19,369 nt of DNA from an uncultured Clostridia bacterium (lineage in GTDB: Bacteria; Bacillota; Clostridia; TANB77; CAG-508), in the NCBI GenBank assembly GCA_948934525.1, contig CAQZSK010000004.1:1-19369 (forward strand). Reading direction: 5' to 3'. A program made the translations under genes and the position numbers. Below, piece by piece: positions 1 through 6,853 of the stretch. Below the pieces are notes generated by a model. That model saw nothing but the letters and a program-made list of their open reading frames with translations. It was not told the origin of the DNA and did no database searches. Each line of letters opens with the position of its first letter. Positions within the stretch are counted from its first letter, which is position 1.

Positions 1-74
1 TTAAAGAAGTGAAGAAAGATATAGCAAGAATTAAAACAGTTCTTAGAGAAAGAGAGTTGACTGAAAATAAGTAG
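1..74 (+). CDS. rpmC: 50S ribosomal protein L29, C-terminal fragment
   Basis: The window opens inside this gene. The frame starting at base 3 reads 23 residues to a TAG at 72-74, including the stretch DIARIKTVLRERELTENK, which matches the conserved end of L29 (an Asp-Ile-Ala-Arg-Ile helix followed by Arg-Glu-Arg-Glu-Leu). L29 is a small helical protein next to the peptide exit tunnel of the large subunit. Position directly upstream of rpsQ is the standard order of this operon, so identity is firm although the 5' part is outside the window. Confidence 0.9.
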   Translation, partial: KEVKKDIARIKTVLRERELTENK

Positions 75-103
75 AAGACCCTGCGGGTTATGAAAAAAAA
101 TTA

Positions 104-169
104 TCCGACGGGGACACATCCTAACATCAAGAAAGTGACCATAAGAAAGAATGTGTCCTCGATAGAGAA
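104..169 (+). repeat. Family A foldback repeat, copy A1
   Basis: Palindromic element in the rpmC-rpsQ gap. The arms GGGGACACAT (110-119) and ATGTGTCCTC (151-160) pair with one G-T wobble, and the right flank GATAGAGAA is shared with other copies. A separate small hairpin, ACCC-TGC-GGGT, precedes it at 78-87. The element ends about ten bases before the Shine-Dalgarno sequence of rpsQ. It has no coding potential. Confidence 0.75.
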
Positions 170-187
170 TTTGGAAAGGAGCGAACT

Positions 188-451
188 ATGGAAGAAAGAA
201 ACCTTCGTAAAACCATGATTGGTACTGTTGTTTCTGATAAAATGGATAAAACAGTAGTTGTTGCTGTTAAAACCAGTGAAATGAACAAAATGTATGGAAA
301 GATTGAAAAGAAAACATACAAATTAAAAGCTCATGATGAAAACAATTCATGCCAAACAGGTGATAAAGTAAAAGTAATGGAAACAAGACCACTTTCTAAA
401 GATAAAAGATGGAGAGTAGTTGAAGTTTTAGAAAAGGCAGTTATAAAGTAA
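188..451 (+). CDS. rpsQ: 30S ribosomal protein S17
   Basis: 87 residues, the normal length for S17, a primary 16S rRNA-binding protein of the OB fold that helps start assembly of the small-subunit body. The start MEERNLRKTMIGTVVSDKMD and the C-terminal family signature (GDKVKVMETRPLSKDKRW, about residues 59-76) are intact. The ATG at 188 follows GGAAAGGAG with good spacing. It lies between rpmC and rplN, as is usual in Firmicutes. Regulation is presumably with the rest of the operon; the flanking gaps hold family A repeats. Confidence 0.97.
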   Translation: MEERNLRKTMIGTVVSDKMDKTVVVAVKTSEMNKMYGKIEKKTYKLKAHDENNSCQTGDKVKVMETRPLSKDKRWRVVEVLEKAVIK

Positions 452-466
452 AAAAGAGGGAGTGAA

Positions 467-535
467 ACCCAGCGGGGACACATCTTAGCCTTGAAGGAAT
501 GACCTTAGGGAAAAATGTGTCATCGTTAGAAAAGT
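467..535 (+). repeat. Family A foldback repeat, copy A2
   Basis: In the rpsQ-rplN gap. The left arm GGGGACACAT (474-483) faces ATGTGTCATC (515-524); the inner seven pairs are kept and the outer ones are degraded. The left flank AAACCCAGC and the inner CTTAG...CCTTAGGG segment match other copies, so the orientation is the same as A1. This looks like an older, decayed copy. Confidence 0.7.
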
Positions 536-566
536 TGAAATAGTAGTATGAGAAAGGAGAAAAATC

Positions 567-935
567 ATGGTACAACAACAAAGTATCTTAAAAGTTGCCG
601 ATAACACTGGTGCAAGAGAAGTTATGTGTATCAGATGTTTAGGTGGTTCATATAGAAAATATGCTGGTGTAGGCGATATTATTGTTGCTTCTGTAAAAAC
701 AGCTATACCAGGTGGTGTTGTAAAAAAAGGTGATGTTGTAAAAGCTGTTGTTGTAAGAACTAAAAAGCCAATTAGAAGAGCAGATGGTTCTTATATAAGG
801 TTTGACGAAAATGCAGCTGTAATTATCAAAGAAGATAAAACGCCAAAAGGAACTCGTATCTTCGGACCAGTAGCTAGAGAATTAAGAGATGGAGAATACA
901 TGAAAATTTTATCATTAGCTCCAGAAGTTCTTTAA
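567..935 (+). CDS. rplN: 50S ribosomal protein L14
   Basis: 122 residues, exactly the usual bacterial length. L14 is a universally conserved beta-barrel protein of the large subunit at the subunit interface, and it also binds the silencing factor RsfS. Visible hallmarks are the start MVQQQSILKVADNTGAREVM, the GVGDIIVASVK segment, the basic loop KKPIRRADGSYIRFDENAAV and the end GPVARELRDGEYMKILSLAPEVL-type tail. The ATG follows GAGAAAGGAGAAAAATC. No anomalies were seen. Confidence 0.98.
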   Translation: MVQQQSILKVADNTGAREVMCIRCLGGSYRKYAGVGDIIVASVKTAIPGGVVKKGDVVKAVVVRTKKPIRRADGSYIRFDENAAVIIKEDKTPKGTRIFGPVARELRDGEYMKILSLAPEVL

Positions 936-993
936 GCCGTTAGTGATATGAAAATAAAATAACAAAATCCTAAAATAAAGAGGTGAAAAATAA

Positions 994-1302
994 ATGAAAA
1001 TTAAAAAAGGTGACAATGTTAAAGTTTTATCTGGAAATGATAAAGGAAAAACAGGAGAAGTTTTAGAAGTAATTCCGAAGACACAAAAAATAGTTGTCAA
1101 AGGTGTTAATATTCGTAAAAAACACGTTAAACCTAGAAAACAAGGTGAAGAGGGAGGAATTATCCCTGTAGAATGCAGTATACATAGTAGCAAAGTAAAC
1201 GTAGTATGTCCAAAATGTAATAAAGCAACTAGAGTAGGATATCTAGTTGAAGGAGATAGTAAAGCACGTGTTTGCAAGAAATGTGGAGCAAAATTGAAAT
1301 AG
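994..1302 (+). CDS. rplX: 50S ribosomal protein L24
   Basis: 102 residues. L24 is an assembly-initiating large-subunit protein with an N-terminal KOW domain (about residues 3-35, KKGDNVKVLSGNDKGKTGEV), followed by the conserved NIRKKHVKP block. The C-terminal part carries two CxxC pairs (VCPKCNKATRVGY and VCKKCGAKLK), the zinc-ribbon-like form common in Firmicutes. The ATG at 994 follows AAAGAGGTG. It sits between rplN and rplE in standard order, and its stop is 21 bases before the rplE start. Confidence 0.97.
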   Translation: MKIKKGDNVKVLSGNDKGKTGEVLEVIPKTQKIVVKGVNIRKKHVKPRKQGEEGGIIPVECSIHSSKVNVVCPKCNKATRVGYLVEGDSKARVCKKCGAKLK

Positions 1303-1324
1303 AAAGGAGGTCTGTAAAGACTTA
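1303..1324 (+). promoter_or_regulatory. Ribosome-binding site of rplE with intervening GNRA-loop hairpin
   Basis: The Shine-Dalgarno sequence AAAGGAGG (1303-1310) is 13 bases from the rplE ATG, longer than optimal. The spacer folds as GTCT (1310-1313), loop GTAA (1314-1317), AGAC (1318-1321). The GTAA loop is of GNRA type. Folding would bring the signal and the start codon close in space; the first stem base overlaps the last G of the Shine-Dalgarno, so the fold could instead modulate access. The function is inferred. Confidence 0.45.
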
Positions 1325-1863
1325 TGGAAATATTAAGAGAACAATATCAAAAAGAAATTATACCAGCAATGATGAAAAAATTTAATTATAAGTCAGTAAT
1401 GGAAGTTCCTAAATTAGAAAAAATCGTAATTAACATTGGTTTAGGAGATATAAAAGATAATCCAAAATCATTAGAAAATGCAGTAAATGATTTAACAATT
1501 ATCACTGGTCAAAAGCCAATTATTACAAAGGCTAAAAAGGCCATTGCAGCTTTCAAACTTAGAGAAGGCGTTAATGTGGGATGCAAAGTTACATTAAGAA
1601 GTGGTAAAATGTATGATTTTGCTTACAAACTATTTAACACAGCATTACCAAGAGTAAGAGATTTTAGAGGGGTTTCAAGCAATTCTTTTGATGGAAGAGG
1701 AAACTACTCAATGGGAATTAAAGAGCAATTAATTTTCCCAGAAATCGAATATGATAAAATTGATAAAATTAGAGGTATGGATATTATTTTCGTTACTACT
1801 GCAAAAAATGATGAAGAAGCTAAAGAGTTACTTTCATTATTGGGAATGCCATTCCAAGGGTAG
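1324..1863 (+). CDS. rplE: 50S ribosomal protein L5
   Basis: 179 residues, the family length. L5 binds 5S rRNA and forms part of the central protuberance of the large subunit. Conserved blocks include KLEKIVINIGLGD, the ITGQKPIITKAKKAIAAFKL segment, LPRVRDFRGVSSNSFDGRGN and the C-terminal DIIFVTTAKNDEEAKELL. The start at ATG 1324 matches the conserved N terminus; its ribosome site is unusually distant and separated by a small hairpin (listed separately). It is followed 21 bases later by rpsN. Confidence 0.98.
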   Translation: MEILREQYQKEIIPAMMKKFNYKSVMEVPKLEKIVINIGLGDIKDNPKSLENAVNDLTIITGQKPIITKAKKAIAAFKLREGVNVGCKVTLRSGKMYDFAYKLFNTALPRVRDFRGVSSNSFDGRGNYSMGIKEQLIFPEIEYDKIDKIRGMDIIFVTTAKNDEEAKELLSLLGMPFQG

Positions 1864-1884
1864 ACGAAAAGAAAGGAGAAATTC

Positions 1885-2070
1885 ATGGCTAAAAAGTCTT
1901 TAAAGGTAAAACAACAAAGAGAACAAAAATACAAAACAAGAGAATATAATCGTTGCAAAATTTGTGGAAGACCACATGCATATATTAGAAAATTCGGAAT
2001 TTGCCGTGTTTGTTTTAGAGAATTAGCTCATAAAGGAGAAATTCCAGGAGTGAAAAAGGCAAGTTGGTAA
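1885..2070 (+). CDS. rpsN: 30S ribosomal protein S14, zinc-binding type Z
   Basis: 61 residues: the short C+ (type Z) form of S14, which binds zinc through two CxxC pairs, seen here as CKIC and CRVC. The rest (GRPHAYIRKFGICR and FRELAHKGEIPGVKKASW) is the canonical sequence. S14 sits in the head of the small subunit. Many Firmicutes also keep a zinc-independent paralogue elsewhere for zinc starvation; none is in this window. The ATG follows AAAGGAGAAATTC. It is sometimes named rpsZ. Confidence 0.97.
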   Translation: MAKKSLKVKQQREQKYKTREYNRCKICGRPHAYIRKFGICRVCFRELAHKGEIPGVKKASW

Positions 2071-2087
2071 AAAGGAGGGAAAAATAA

Positions 2088-2486
2088 ATGAACACAACTG
2101 ACCCAATCGCAGATATGTTAACAAGAATTAGAAATGCTAACAGTCAAAAACATAAAACAGTTGATGTACCTAGCTCAAATATGAAAAAAGCAATCGCTGA
2201 TATCTTATTTAAAGAAGGATATGTTGCTGCTTATGAAGAAATTAATGAAAATAGTCAAGGTGTGATTCGTATCACATTAAAATATGATGAAACAGGCGCA
2301 AGAGTAATTGATGGTTTAAAGAGAATTAGTAAACCAGGTTTAAGAGTTTATGCGTCTAAAGAAGAATTACCACAAGTTCTAAATGGCTTAGGAGTTGCTT
2401 TAATTTCTACTTCAAAAGGAATTAAAACAGATAGAGAAGCAAGAAAAGAAGGACTTGGAGGAGAAGTATTAGCTTATATTTGGTAA
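2088..2486 (+). CDS. rpsH: 30S ribosomal protein S8
   Basis: 132 residues, the normal length. S8 binds helix 21 of 16S rRNA and is the translational repressor of the spc operon in Escherichia coli; whether it plays that role here cannot be told. The start MNTTDPIADMLTRIRNA and the C-terminal block STSKGIKTDREARKEGLGGE with final AYIW are diagnostic. AAAGGAGGG precedes the ATG. A family B repeat follows immediately after the stop. Confidence 0.98.
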   Translation: MNTTDPIADMLTRIRNANSQKHKTVDVPSSNMKKAIADILFKEGYVAAYEEINENSQGVIRITLKYDETGARVIDGLKRISKPGLRVYASKEELPQVLNGLGVALISTSKGIKTDREARKEGLGGEVLAYIW

Positions 2487-2552
2487 GTAGCGTTAGCTGT
2501 ACGAAGCGAGTTACAGATAACTTATGCAATCGAGTGAAACGAGATTGTAAAA
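2487..2552 (+). repeat. Family B double-hairpin repeat, copy B1
   Basis: Starts right after the rpsH stop. The first hairpin pairs GTTA-g-CTGTA (2492-2501) with TACAG-a-TAAC (2512-2521) around a CGAAGCGAG-type loop. The second hairpin, CAATC...GATTG (2527-2547), contains GAGTGAAACGAG. Two tandem relatives occur after rpmJ (8313-8433) in the same orientation. The first stem shows compensatory changes between copies. Confidence 0.7.
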
Positions 2553-2593
2553 GGTAAAAAAATAAACAAGAAAAAGCAAAGAGGTGAAAGGAA

Positions 2594-3133
2594 ATGTCAA
2601 GAATAGGAAATAAACCTATTACAGTACCTGAAGGTGTTGAAATTACTTTAAATGATCACCACATTACTGTAAAAGGACCAAAAGGAACATTAGAAAGAGA
2701 CTTACACAAAAATATTACTGTAGCAATAGAAAATAATATTATTCATGTTACTAGACCTAATGATGAGGCTGAAAATAGAAGTTTACATGGATTAACAAGA
2801 ACTTTAATCAATAATATGATTGAAGGAGTTGTTCATGAATTCAAAAGGGAACTAGAAATTAATGGTGTTGGTTATAGAGCTCAAAAACAAGGAAATAAAT
2901 TAGTTATGAATTTAGGTTATTCTCACAATGTTGAGATTGAACCACCAGTAGGAATTACTTTTGATTTAGCTGACGCAAACCATATTACTGTTAGAGGAAT
3001 TGATAAAGAAGTAGTTGGTCAAACAGCAGCTGTTATCAGAACAAAGAGACCTCCAGAGGTATATAGAGGTAAAGGTATTAAATATGCTGAAGAACATATT
3101 AGACGTAAGGAAGGTAAAGCTGGTAAGAAATAA
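2594..3133 (+). CDS. rplF: 50S ribosomal protein L6
   Basis: 179 residues. L6 has two related domains and contacts the sarcin-ricin loop region near the GTPase centre. The start MSRIGNKPITVPEGVEI, the central LHGLTRTLINNMIEGV and the C-terminal signature RGIDKEVVGQTAAVIRTKRP...YRGKGIKY are all present. GAGGTGAAAGG precedes the ATG. The stop codon abuts a 126-bp foldback that fills most of the gap to rplR. Confidence 0.98.
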   Translation: MSRIGNKPITVPEGVEITLNDHHITVKGPKGTLERDLHKNITVAIENNIIHVTRPNDEAENRSLHGLTRTLINNMIEGVVHEFKRELEINGVGYRAQKQGNKLVMNLGYSHNVEIEPPVGITFDLADANHITVRGIDKEVVGQTAAVIRTKRPPEVYRGKGIKYAEEHIRRKEGKAGKK

Positions 3134-3258
3134 AATTTGAAATTTTAAGCTTTGTCTAACTTTGTTAACCTTCACAAAAATTTTTTCAACATACCTTAGT
3201 ATAGTTTCAAAAGTTTTTGCTTGGTTGCCTTGTTATACTTGCTTTAAATTCCAAATTT
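3133..3258. repeat. Long foldback element (MITE-like), 126 bp
   Basis: The terminal arms 3133-3150 and 3241-3258 are inverted repeats matching at 16 of 18 positions. Further inward, blocks TAAC, AACC and CAAAAA on the left recur in inverted order on the right, and the apical hairpin ATAC-CTTA-GTAT (3191-3202) lies at the exact geometric centre, so the whole segment can fold into one long imperfect hairpin. It starts at the rplF stop. An extended -10-like TGTTATACT (3231-3239) lies inside the right half, but no matching -35 was found. The origin (small non-autonomous element or RNA structure) is inferred. Confidence 0.65.
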
Positions 3259-3270
3259 GAATAGTCAATA

Positions 3271-3300
3271 TACTAATGCTGTTACATTAGTAGAAAGGAG
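3271..3300 (+). promoter_or_regulatory. Hairpin abutting the rplR ribosome-binding site
   Basis: A perfect eight-pair stem TACTAATG (3271-3278) / CATTAGTA (3285-3292) with loop CTGTTA ends one base before the Shine-Dalgarno AAAGGAG (3294-3300) of rplR. A stem this close to the ribosome site may affect initiation or be a protein-binding operator; no T-run follows, so it is not a terminator. Confidence 0.4.
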
Positions 3301-3306
3301 AGAATA

Positions 3307-3666
3307 ATGATTAAGAAGATTAATAGAAAGCTTGAAAGAGAAAGAAGACATATTAGAGTACGTAATAAAATTTCAGGAACAGCAGAGCGTCCTAGATTAT
3401 GTGTATATAGAAGCAATAGCAATTTATATGTACAAATTGTTGATGATGTAGCTGGAAATACTTTAGCTCAAGCATCTACTTTAGATAAAGAAGTAAAAAC
3501 AAAGCATGCTAATAAAGAAGCAGCTAAGGAAGTAGGAGCTTTAATTGCAAAGAAAGCTCTTGATAAGAAAATTAAAGAAGTTGTTTTTGATAGAGGCGGA
3601 TACATTTATCATGGAGTGGTAAAAGAGTTAGCTGAAGCTGCAAGGGAGAATGGACTAGAATTCTAA
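3307..3666 (+). CDS. rplR: 50S ribosomal protein L18
   Basis: 119 residues, the usual length. L18 binds 5S rRNA with L5 in the central protuberance. Visible are the basic N terminus (MIKKINRKLERERRHIRVRN), the RPRLCVYRSNSNLYVQIVDD strand region and the C-terminal FDRGGYIYHGVVKELAEAAR. The ATG follows AGAAAGGAGAGAATA. The gap upstream is unusually long (173 bases) for this operon because of the foldback. Confidence 0.98.
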   Translation: MIKKINRKLERERRHIRVRNKISGTAERPRLCVYRSNSNLYVQIVDDVAGNTLAQASTLDKEVKTKHANKEAAKEVGALIAKKALDKKIKEVVFDRGGYIYHGVVKELAEAARENGLEF

Positions 3667-3735
3667 CTCAGTGGGGACATACCTTGTCCCTAAAGGAATA
3701 CTAAGGGGAAAGATGTGTCCCCATTAGAGAAGAAC
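3667..3735 (+). repeat. Family A foldback repeat, copy A3
   Basis: In the rplR-rpsE gap. GGGGACA (3673-3679) pairs with TGTCCCC (3716-3722); inside, TGTCCCTAAAGG and CTAAGGGGAAA form the second, nested inverted segment typical of the family. The flanks CTCAGT and ATTAGAGAAG fit the same orientation as the other copies. Confidence 0.75.
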
Positions 3736-3768
3736 GATGTTAAGTATTAAAAAAGGAGGGAAAGTAAA

Positions 3769-4260
3769 GTGCAATCAGAAAATACATCAGAATTAAAAGA
3801 AAAAGTAGTTGCAATCAACAGAGTAGCAAAAGTTGTAAAAGGTGGTAGAAACTTCAGATTTAGTGCTGTTGTTGTTGTTGGTGACGAAAATGGACACGTT
3901 GGTGTAGGAAATGGTAAAGCAGCCGAAGTTCCAGATGCTATTAAAAAAGCAATTGAGGAAGCTAAAAAGAATTTAATTGAAGTTCCAATCGTAGGAACAA
4001 CAATTCCTCATGAATATGTTGGAAGATTTGGAAGTGCTAGTGTTGTATTAAAGCCAGCTCAAGAAGGTTCAGGAGTTATCGCAGGTGGTAGCGTAAGACC
4101 AGTATTAGAACTTGCTGGATATAAAGATATTAGAACAAAGGTTATTGGAACAAATAACCCAAGAAACGTAGTATATGCTACATTAGAAGGATTAAAAAGT
4201 ATGAAAACAGCTGAACAAATTGCTCATAAAAGAGGTAAAGCTGTAGCAGATATATTATAA
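3769..4260 (+). CDS. rpsE: 30S ribosomal protein S5
   Basis: 163 residues. S5 acts in decoding accuracy and mRNA unwinding on the small subunit. The conserved stretch KVVAINRVAKVVKGGRNFRF (about residues 12-31), the double-stranded-RNA-binding-like domain with GNGKAAEVPDAIKKA, and the C-terminal GSVRPVLELAGYKDIRTK are intact. The start is GTG at 3769, supported by AAAGGAGGGAAAGTAAA upstream. The next gene in most bacteria, rpmD, is missing; rplO follows after 89 bases. Confidence 0.98.
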   Translation: MQSENTSELKEKVVAINRVAKVVKGGRNFRFSAVVVVGDENGHVGVGNGKAAEVPDAIKKAIEEAKKNLIEVPIVGTTIPHEYVGRFGSASVVLKPAQEGSGVIAGGSVRPVLELAGYKDIRTKVIGTNNPRNVVYATLEGLKSMKTAEQIAHKRGKAVADIL

Positions 4261-4266
4261 GAGAAA

Positions 4267-4317
4267 ATCAGCGCGGGACAGAGCTTATCTTTGAAAGATG
4301 TGTCCCCGATAAAGAAC
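4267..4317 (+). repeat. Family A foldback repeat, copy A4 (short form)
   Basis: A shortened copy in the rpsE-rplO gap, where rpmD would normally lie. GCGGGACA (4273-4280) faces TGTCCCC (4301-4307), with inner CTTATCTTTGAAAGATG, so about 15 bases of the usual centre are missing. The left flank AAAATCAGC and right flank GATAAAGAAC keep the family orientation. Confidence 0.7.
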
Positions 4318-4349
4318 AAAAAATAAGATTTAGGAGGTGTAATCGCAAA

Positions 4350-4784
4350 ATGAATTTAGACGAATTAAAGCCAGCACAAAAAACAGAAAAAAGAACTAGA
4401 GTTGGTCGTGGAATTGGTTCAGGTCTTGGAAAAACTTCTGGAAGAGGACATAAAGGACAAAAAGCAAGAAGTGGTGGAGGAGTTAGAAGAGGATTTGAAG
4501 GAGGTCAAACACCATTATATAGAAGATTACCAAAAAGAGGATTTACTAATATTTTTGCTAATAATTACACAGAAGTAACACTTACTATGCTAAATAAATC
4601 AAGCAAAGAAGATGTTACAGCTGAGAGTTTAATCGAAGATGGTATTATTCGTAAAGCAAATGATGGTATTGTCATTATTGCAACAGGTAATTTAGACAAA
4701 AAGGTAAATGTCAAAGCCGTAAGATTTACTAAAGCTGCAAAAGAAAAAATTGAAGCTTTAGGAGGAAAGGCTGAGGTGATTTAA
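4350..4784 (+). CDS. rplO: 50S ribosomal protein L15
   Basis: 144 residues. L15 is a large-subunit protein with a long basic N-terminal extension reaching into 23S rRNA. That extension is clear here (RVGRGIGSGLGKTSGRGHKG, then SGGGVRRGFEGGQTPLYRRL, about residues 18-60), followed by the globular C-terminal part. TAGGAGGTG precedes the ATG. Its stop overlaps the secY start (TAATG), indicating translational coupling. Confidence 0.98.
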   Translation: MNLDELKPAQKTEKRTRVGRGIGSGLGKTSGRGHKGQKARSGGGVRRGFEGGQTPLYRRLPKRGFTNIFANNYTEVTLTMLNKSSKEDVTAESLIEDGIIRKANDGIVIIATGNLDKKVNVKAVRFTKAAKEKIEALGGKAEVI

Positions 4785-6106
4785 TGTTTAAAACAATTAT
4801 TAGTGCATTAAAAACACCAGATGTAAGAAAGAGAATTTTATATACTTTATTATTAATCGTATTGTTTAGACTTGGTTGTTTTATTACAATTCCTGGTGTT
4901 GATACATTTAAGTTAAGTGAAGCAATGTCAGGAGCCAATGGAATGGCAGGATTAATTAATTTAATCTCAGGAGGAGCTTTTTCAAGATTTTCCATTTTTG
5001 CTATGTCTATTACTCCATATATTACAGCTTCTATTGTTATTCAATTATTAGGTATGGTTATTCCTAGTCTAGAAAGATTAATGAAAGAGGGCGGAGAAGA
5101 AGGAAGAAATAGAATTAACAAGTATACAAAATTATTAACGATAGTACTTGCTCTAATTGAAGGTATTGGATTATATTTATCTTATAGATCTTCTGGAATT
5201 TTCGTAGGAGACGGATTTGCAACAGGAGCTTTAGTAGTTATTTCTTTGATGGCAGGAACAGCACTTTTAATGTGGCTTGGAGAACAAATCACAGAGAAGG
5301 GAGTTGGAAATGGTATTTCTATGATTATTTTCGTAGGTATTGTTTCTGGTTTGCCAAGTGCAGTTACAACTATTTGGAGTTTAATAATGGGAACAGGAAG
5401 CTTCAGCACAACAGGATTATTAATGGCATTAGGAGTAATTATTGGAGCAATCATCTTAGTGGCAGGAGTAATTTTTGTTCAACAAGCTGAAAGAAGAATA
5501 CCTGTACAATATGCTAAAAAAGTGGTAGGAAGAAGAATGGTAGGTGCACAAAATACACACATTCCATTGAAGTTAGCAATGGCGGGGGTTATGCCAATTA
5601 TTTTTGCTTCATCATTTATGACCTTCCCAGCTATGATTATTCAAATGTTTGTACCAGATATTGCTACTCAAACAGGTTTCTGGTCTGTTATTTATAAATT
5701 CTCAGTTGCTACTTCATCAGCAGGAGTGCCAGTAGGATATACAATTGTAAATGCTATTGTATACTTACTATTAATTGTTGGTTTTACATTCTTTTATACT
5801 TATGCAACTTTTAATCCAGCAGAAGTGGCTAATAATATTAAGAGAAATGGTGGATTTATTCCAGGGATCAGAGCTGGAAAACCAACATCAGACTATTTGG
5901 CATCTGTTATATCAAAGCTATTATGGTTTGGTGGACTTTTCTTGGCAATTATTGCTATATTACCAATGTTAACTAGATTTATTCCAAATGTAGACTTAAC
6001 ATTTGGTGGAACTTCTATCTTGATTGTGGTAGGTGTTGCATTAGAAATGGTACAACAATTAGAATCACTATTAGTAATGAGACATTATAAAGGATTCTTA
6101 GATTGA
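4784..6106 (+). CDS. secY: Protein translocase subunit SecY
   Basis: 440 residues, typical of SecY, the channel-forming membrane subunit of the SecYEG translocon. Ten hydrophobic segments alternate with loops; conserved landmarks include IPGVDTF in the plug-proximal region, ITPYITASIVIQLL (TM2), GNGISMIIFVGI (TM4-TM5), the cytoplasmic loop with QQAERRIPVQYAKKVVGRR, and FNPAEVANNIKRNGGFIPGIRAG. The start ATG overlaps the rplO stop by one base, with GAGGTGAT inside rplO as ribosome site. SecG lies at the end of the same operon. Confidence 0.98.
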   Translation: MFKTIISALKTPDVRKRILYTLLLIVLFRLGCFITIPGVDTFKLSEAMSGANGMAGLINLISGGAFSRFSIFAMSITPYITASIVIQLLGMVIPSLERLMKEGGEEGRNRINKYTKLLTIVLALIEGIGLYLSYRSSGIFVGDGFATGALVVISLMAGTALLMWLGEQITEKGVGNGISMIIFVGIVSGLPSAVTTIWSLIMGTGSFSTTGLLMALGVIIGAIILVAGVIFVQQAERRIPVQYAKKVVGRRMVGAQNTHIPLKLAMAGVMPIIFASSFMTFPAMIIQMFVPDIATQTGFWSVIYKFSVATSSAGVPVGYTIVNAIVYLLLIVGFTFFYTYATFNPAEVANNIKRNGGFIPGIRAGKPTSDYLASVISKLLWFGGLFLAIIAILPMLTRFIPNVDLTFGGTSILIVVGVALEMVQQLESLLVMRHYKGFLD

Positions 6107-6120
6107 TAGAAAACAGTTTA

Positions 6121-6143
6121 GGACGGACAATTATGTTCCGTCC
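6121..6143. repeat. Perfect hairpin in the secY-adk gap
   Basis: GGACGGA (6121-6127), a nine-base loop CAATTATGT, and TCCGTCC (6137-6143). It lies between the secY stop and the adk ribosome site GGGAGG. No T-run follows, so it is not an intrinsic terminator. The GGACGG/CCGTCC arms resemble REP-like palindromes of Clostridia and distantly resemble family A; a relation is only inferred. Confidence 0.5.
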
Positions 6144-6168
6144 AAAATGCGTGAAGGGAGGAAAATCT

Positions 6169-6831
6169 ATGTATATTGTAATGCTAGGTGCACCAGGTAG
6201 TGGAAAAGGGTCAGCTGCTAAGATATTAGCAAAAGAAACTTCTCTTCCACATATATCTACTGGAGATATATTTCGTGAACAAATCAAAAAAGAAACAGAA
6301 CTCGGAAAATTAGCAGATAGTTATATTTCAAAAGGACAACTTGTACCAGATGAAATAACGATCAATATTGTAACAGACAGACTAAATTGTGGAGACGCTA
6401 CAAATGGTGTTATACTTGATGGATTTCCAAGAACCTTAGAACAAGCAAAAGCATTAGATGCAATCTTAAAAGAAAAGGGAAAAGAGATTACCCTTGTACC
6501 AGAGATTGTTATATCAGATCAAGTGATTATCGAAAGAATTTTAAATAGAGCAACTTGTTCAAATAAGGAATGTGGGGCAATTTATAACATAAAATTTAAA
6601 CCACCTAAAGTAGAAGGAGTTTGCGATATTTGCGGATCTCCATTATCTATTAGAGCAGATGATAACGAAGAAACAATAAAAAAGCGTTTAGATGTATATC
6701 GTCAAACTTCTAAAATGCTTATAGAGTATTATAAGAAAAATGGGGTATGGACATCAATTGTACCAGATGATCCAACTGCCGGAAATGCATCAGAACAAGT
6801 GGTAGCGACTATTTTACAATTAACAAAATGA
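6169..6831 (+). CDS. adk: Adenylate kinase
   Basis: 220 residues from ATG 6169, chosen because GAAGGGAGG precedes it and the conserved N terminus MYIVMLGAPGSGKGS starts there; an in-frame upstream ATG at 6103 would add 22 unrelated residues across a hairpin. The enzyme interconverts ATP plus AMP and two ADP in the cytoplasm. Seen: P-loop GAPGSGKGS (about 7-15), AMP-binding HISTGDIFR and DGFPRTLEQAKAL, and the zinc-type LID with four cysteines (TCSNKECGA, VCDICGSP). The first cysteine pair is spaced Cx4C rather than the usual Cx2C. Confidence 0.96.
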   Translation: MYIVMLGAPGSGKGSAAKILAKETSLPHISTGDIFREQIKKETELGKLADSYISKGQLVPDEITINIVTDRLNCGDATNGVILDGFPRTLEQAKALDAILKEKGKEITLVPEIVISDQVIIERILNRATCSNKECGAIYNIKFKPPKVEGVCDICGSPLSIRADDNEETIKKRLDVYRQTSKMLIEYYKKNGVWTSIVPDDPTAGNASEQVVATILQLTK

Positions 6832-6853
6832 TAGGGAAAAGGAAGTAAAAAAA

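Noticed and set aside
915..1277. 120-codon open frame on the minus strand opposite rplX
   Set aside because: It is a shadow of L24 with no ribosome site or recognisable domain.
6103..6168. Upstream in-frame start for adk
   Set aside because: It would add 22 residues unlike any adenylate kinase and span the GGACGGA hairpin; the ATG at 6169 has the ribosome site and the conserved N terminus.
6604..6660. Adenylate kinase LID with altered cysteine spacing as evidence of inactivation
   Set aside because: All four cysteines and the other active-site motifs remain; a two-residue longer first pair is likely tolerated.
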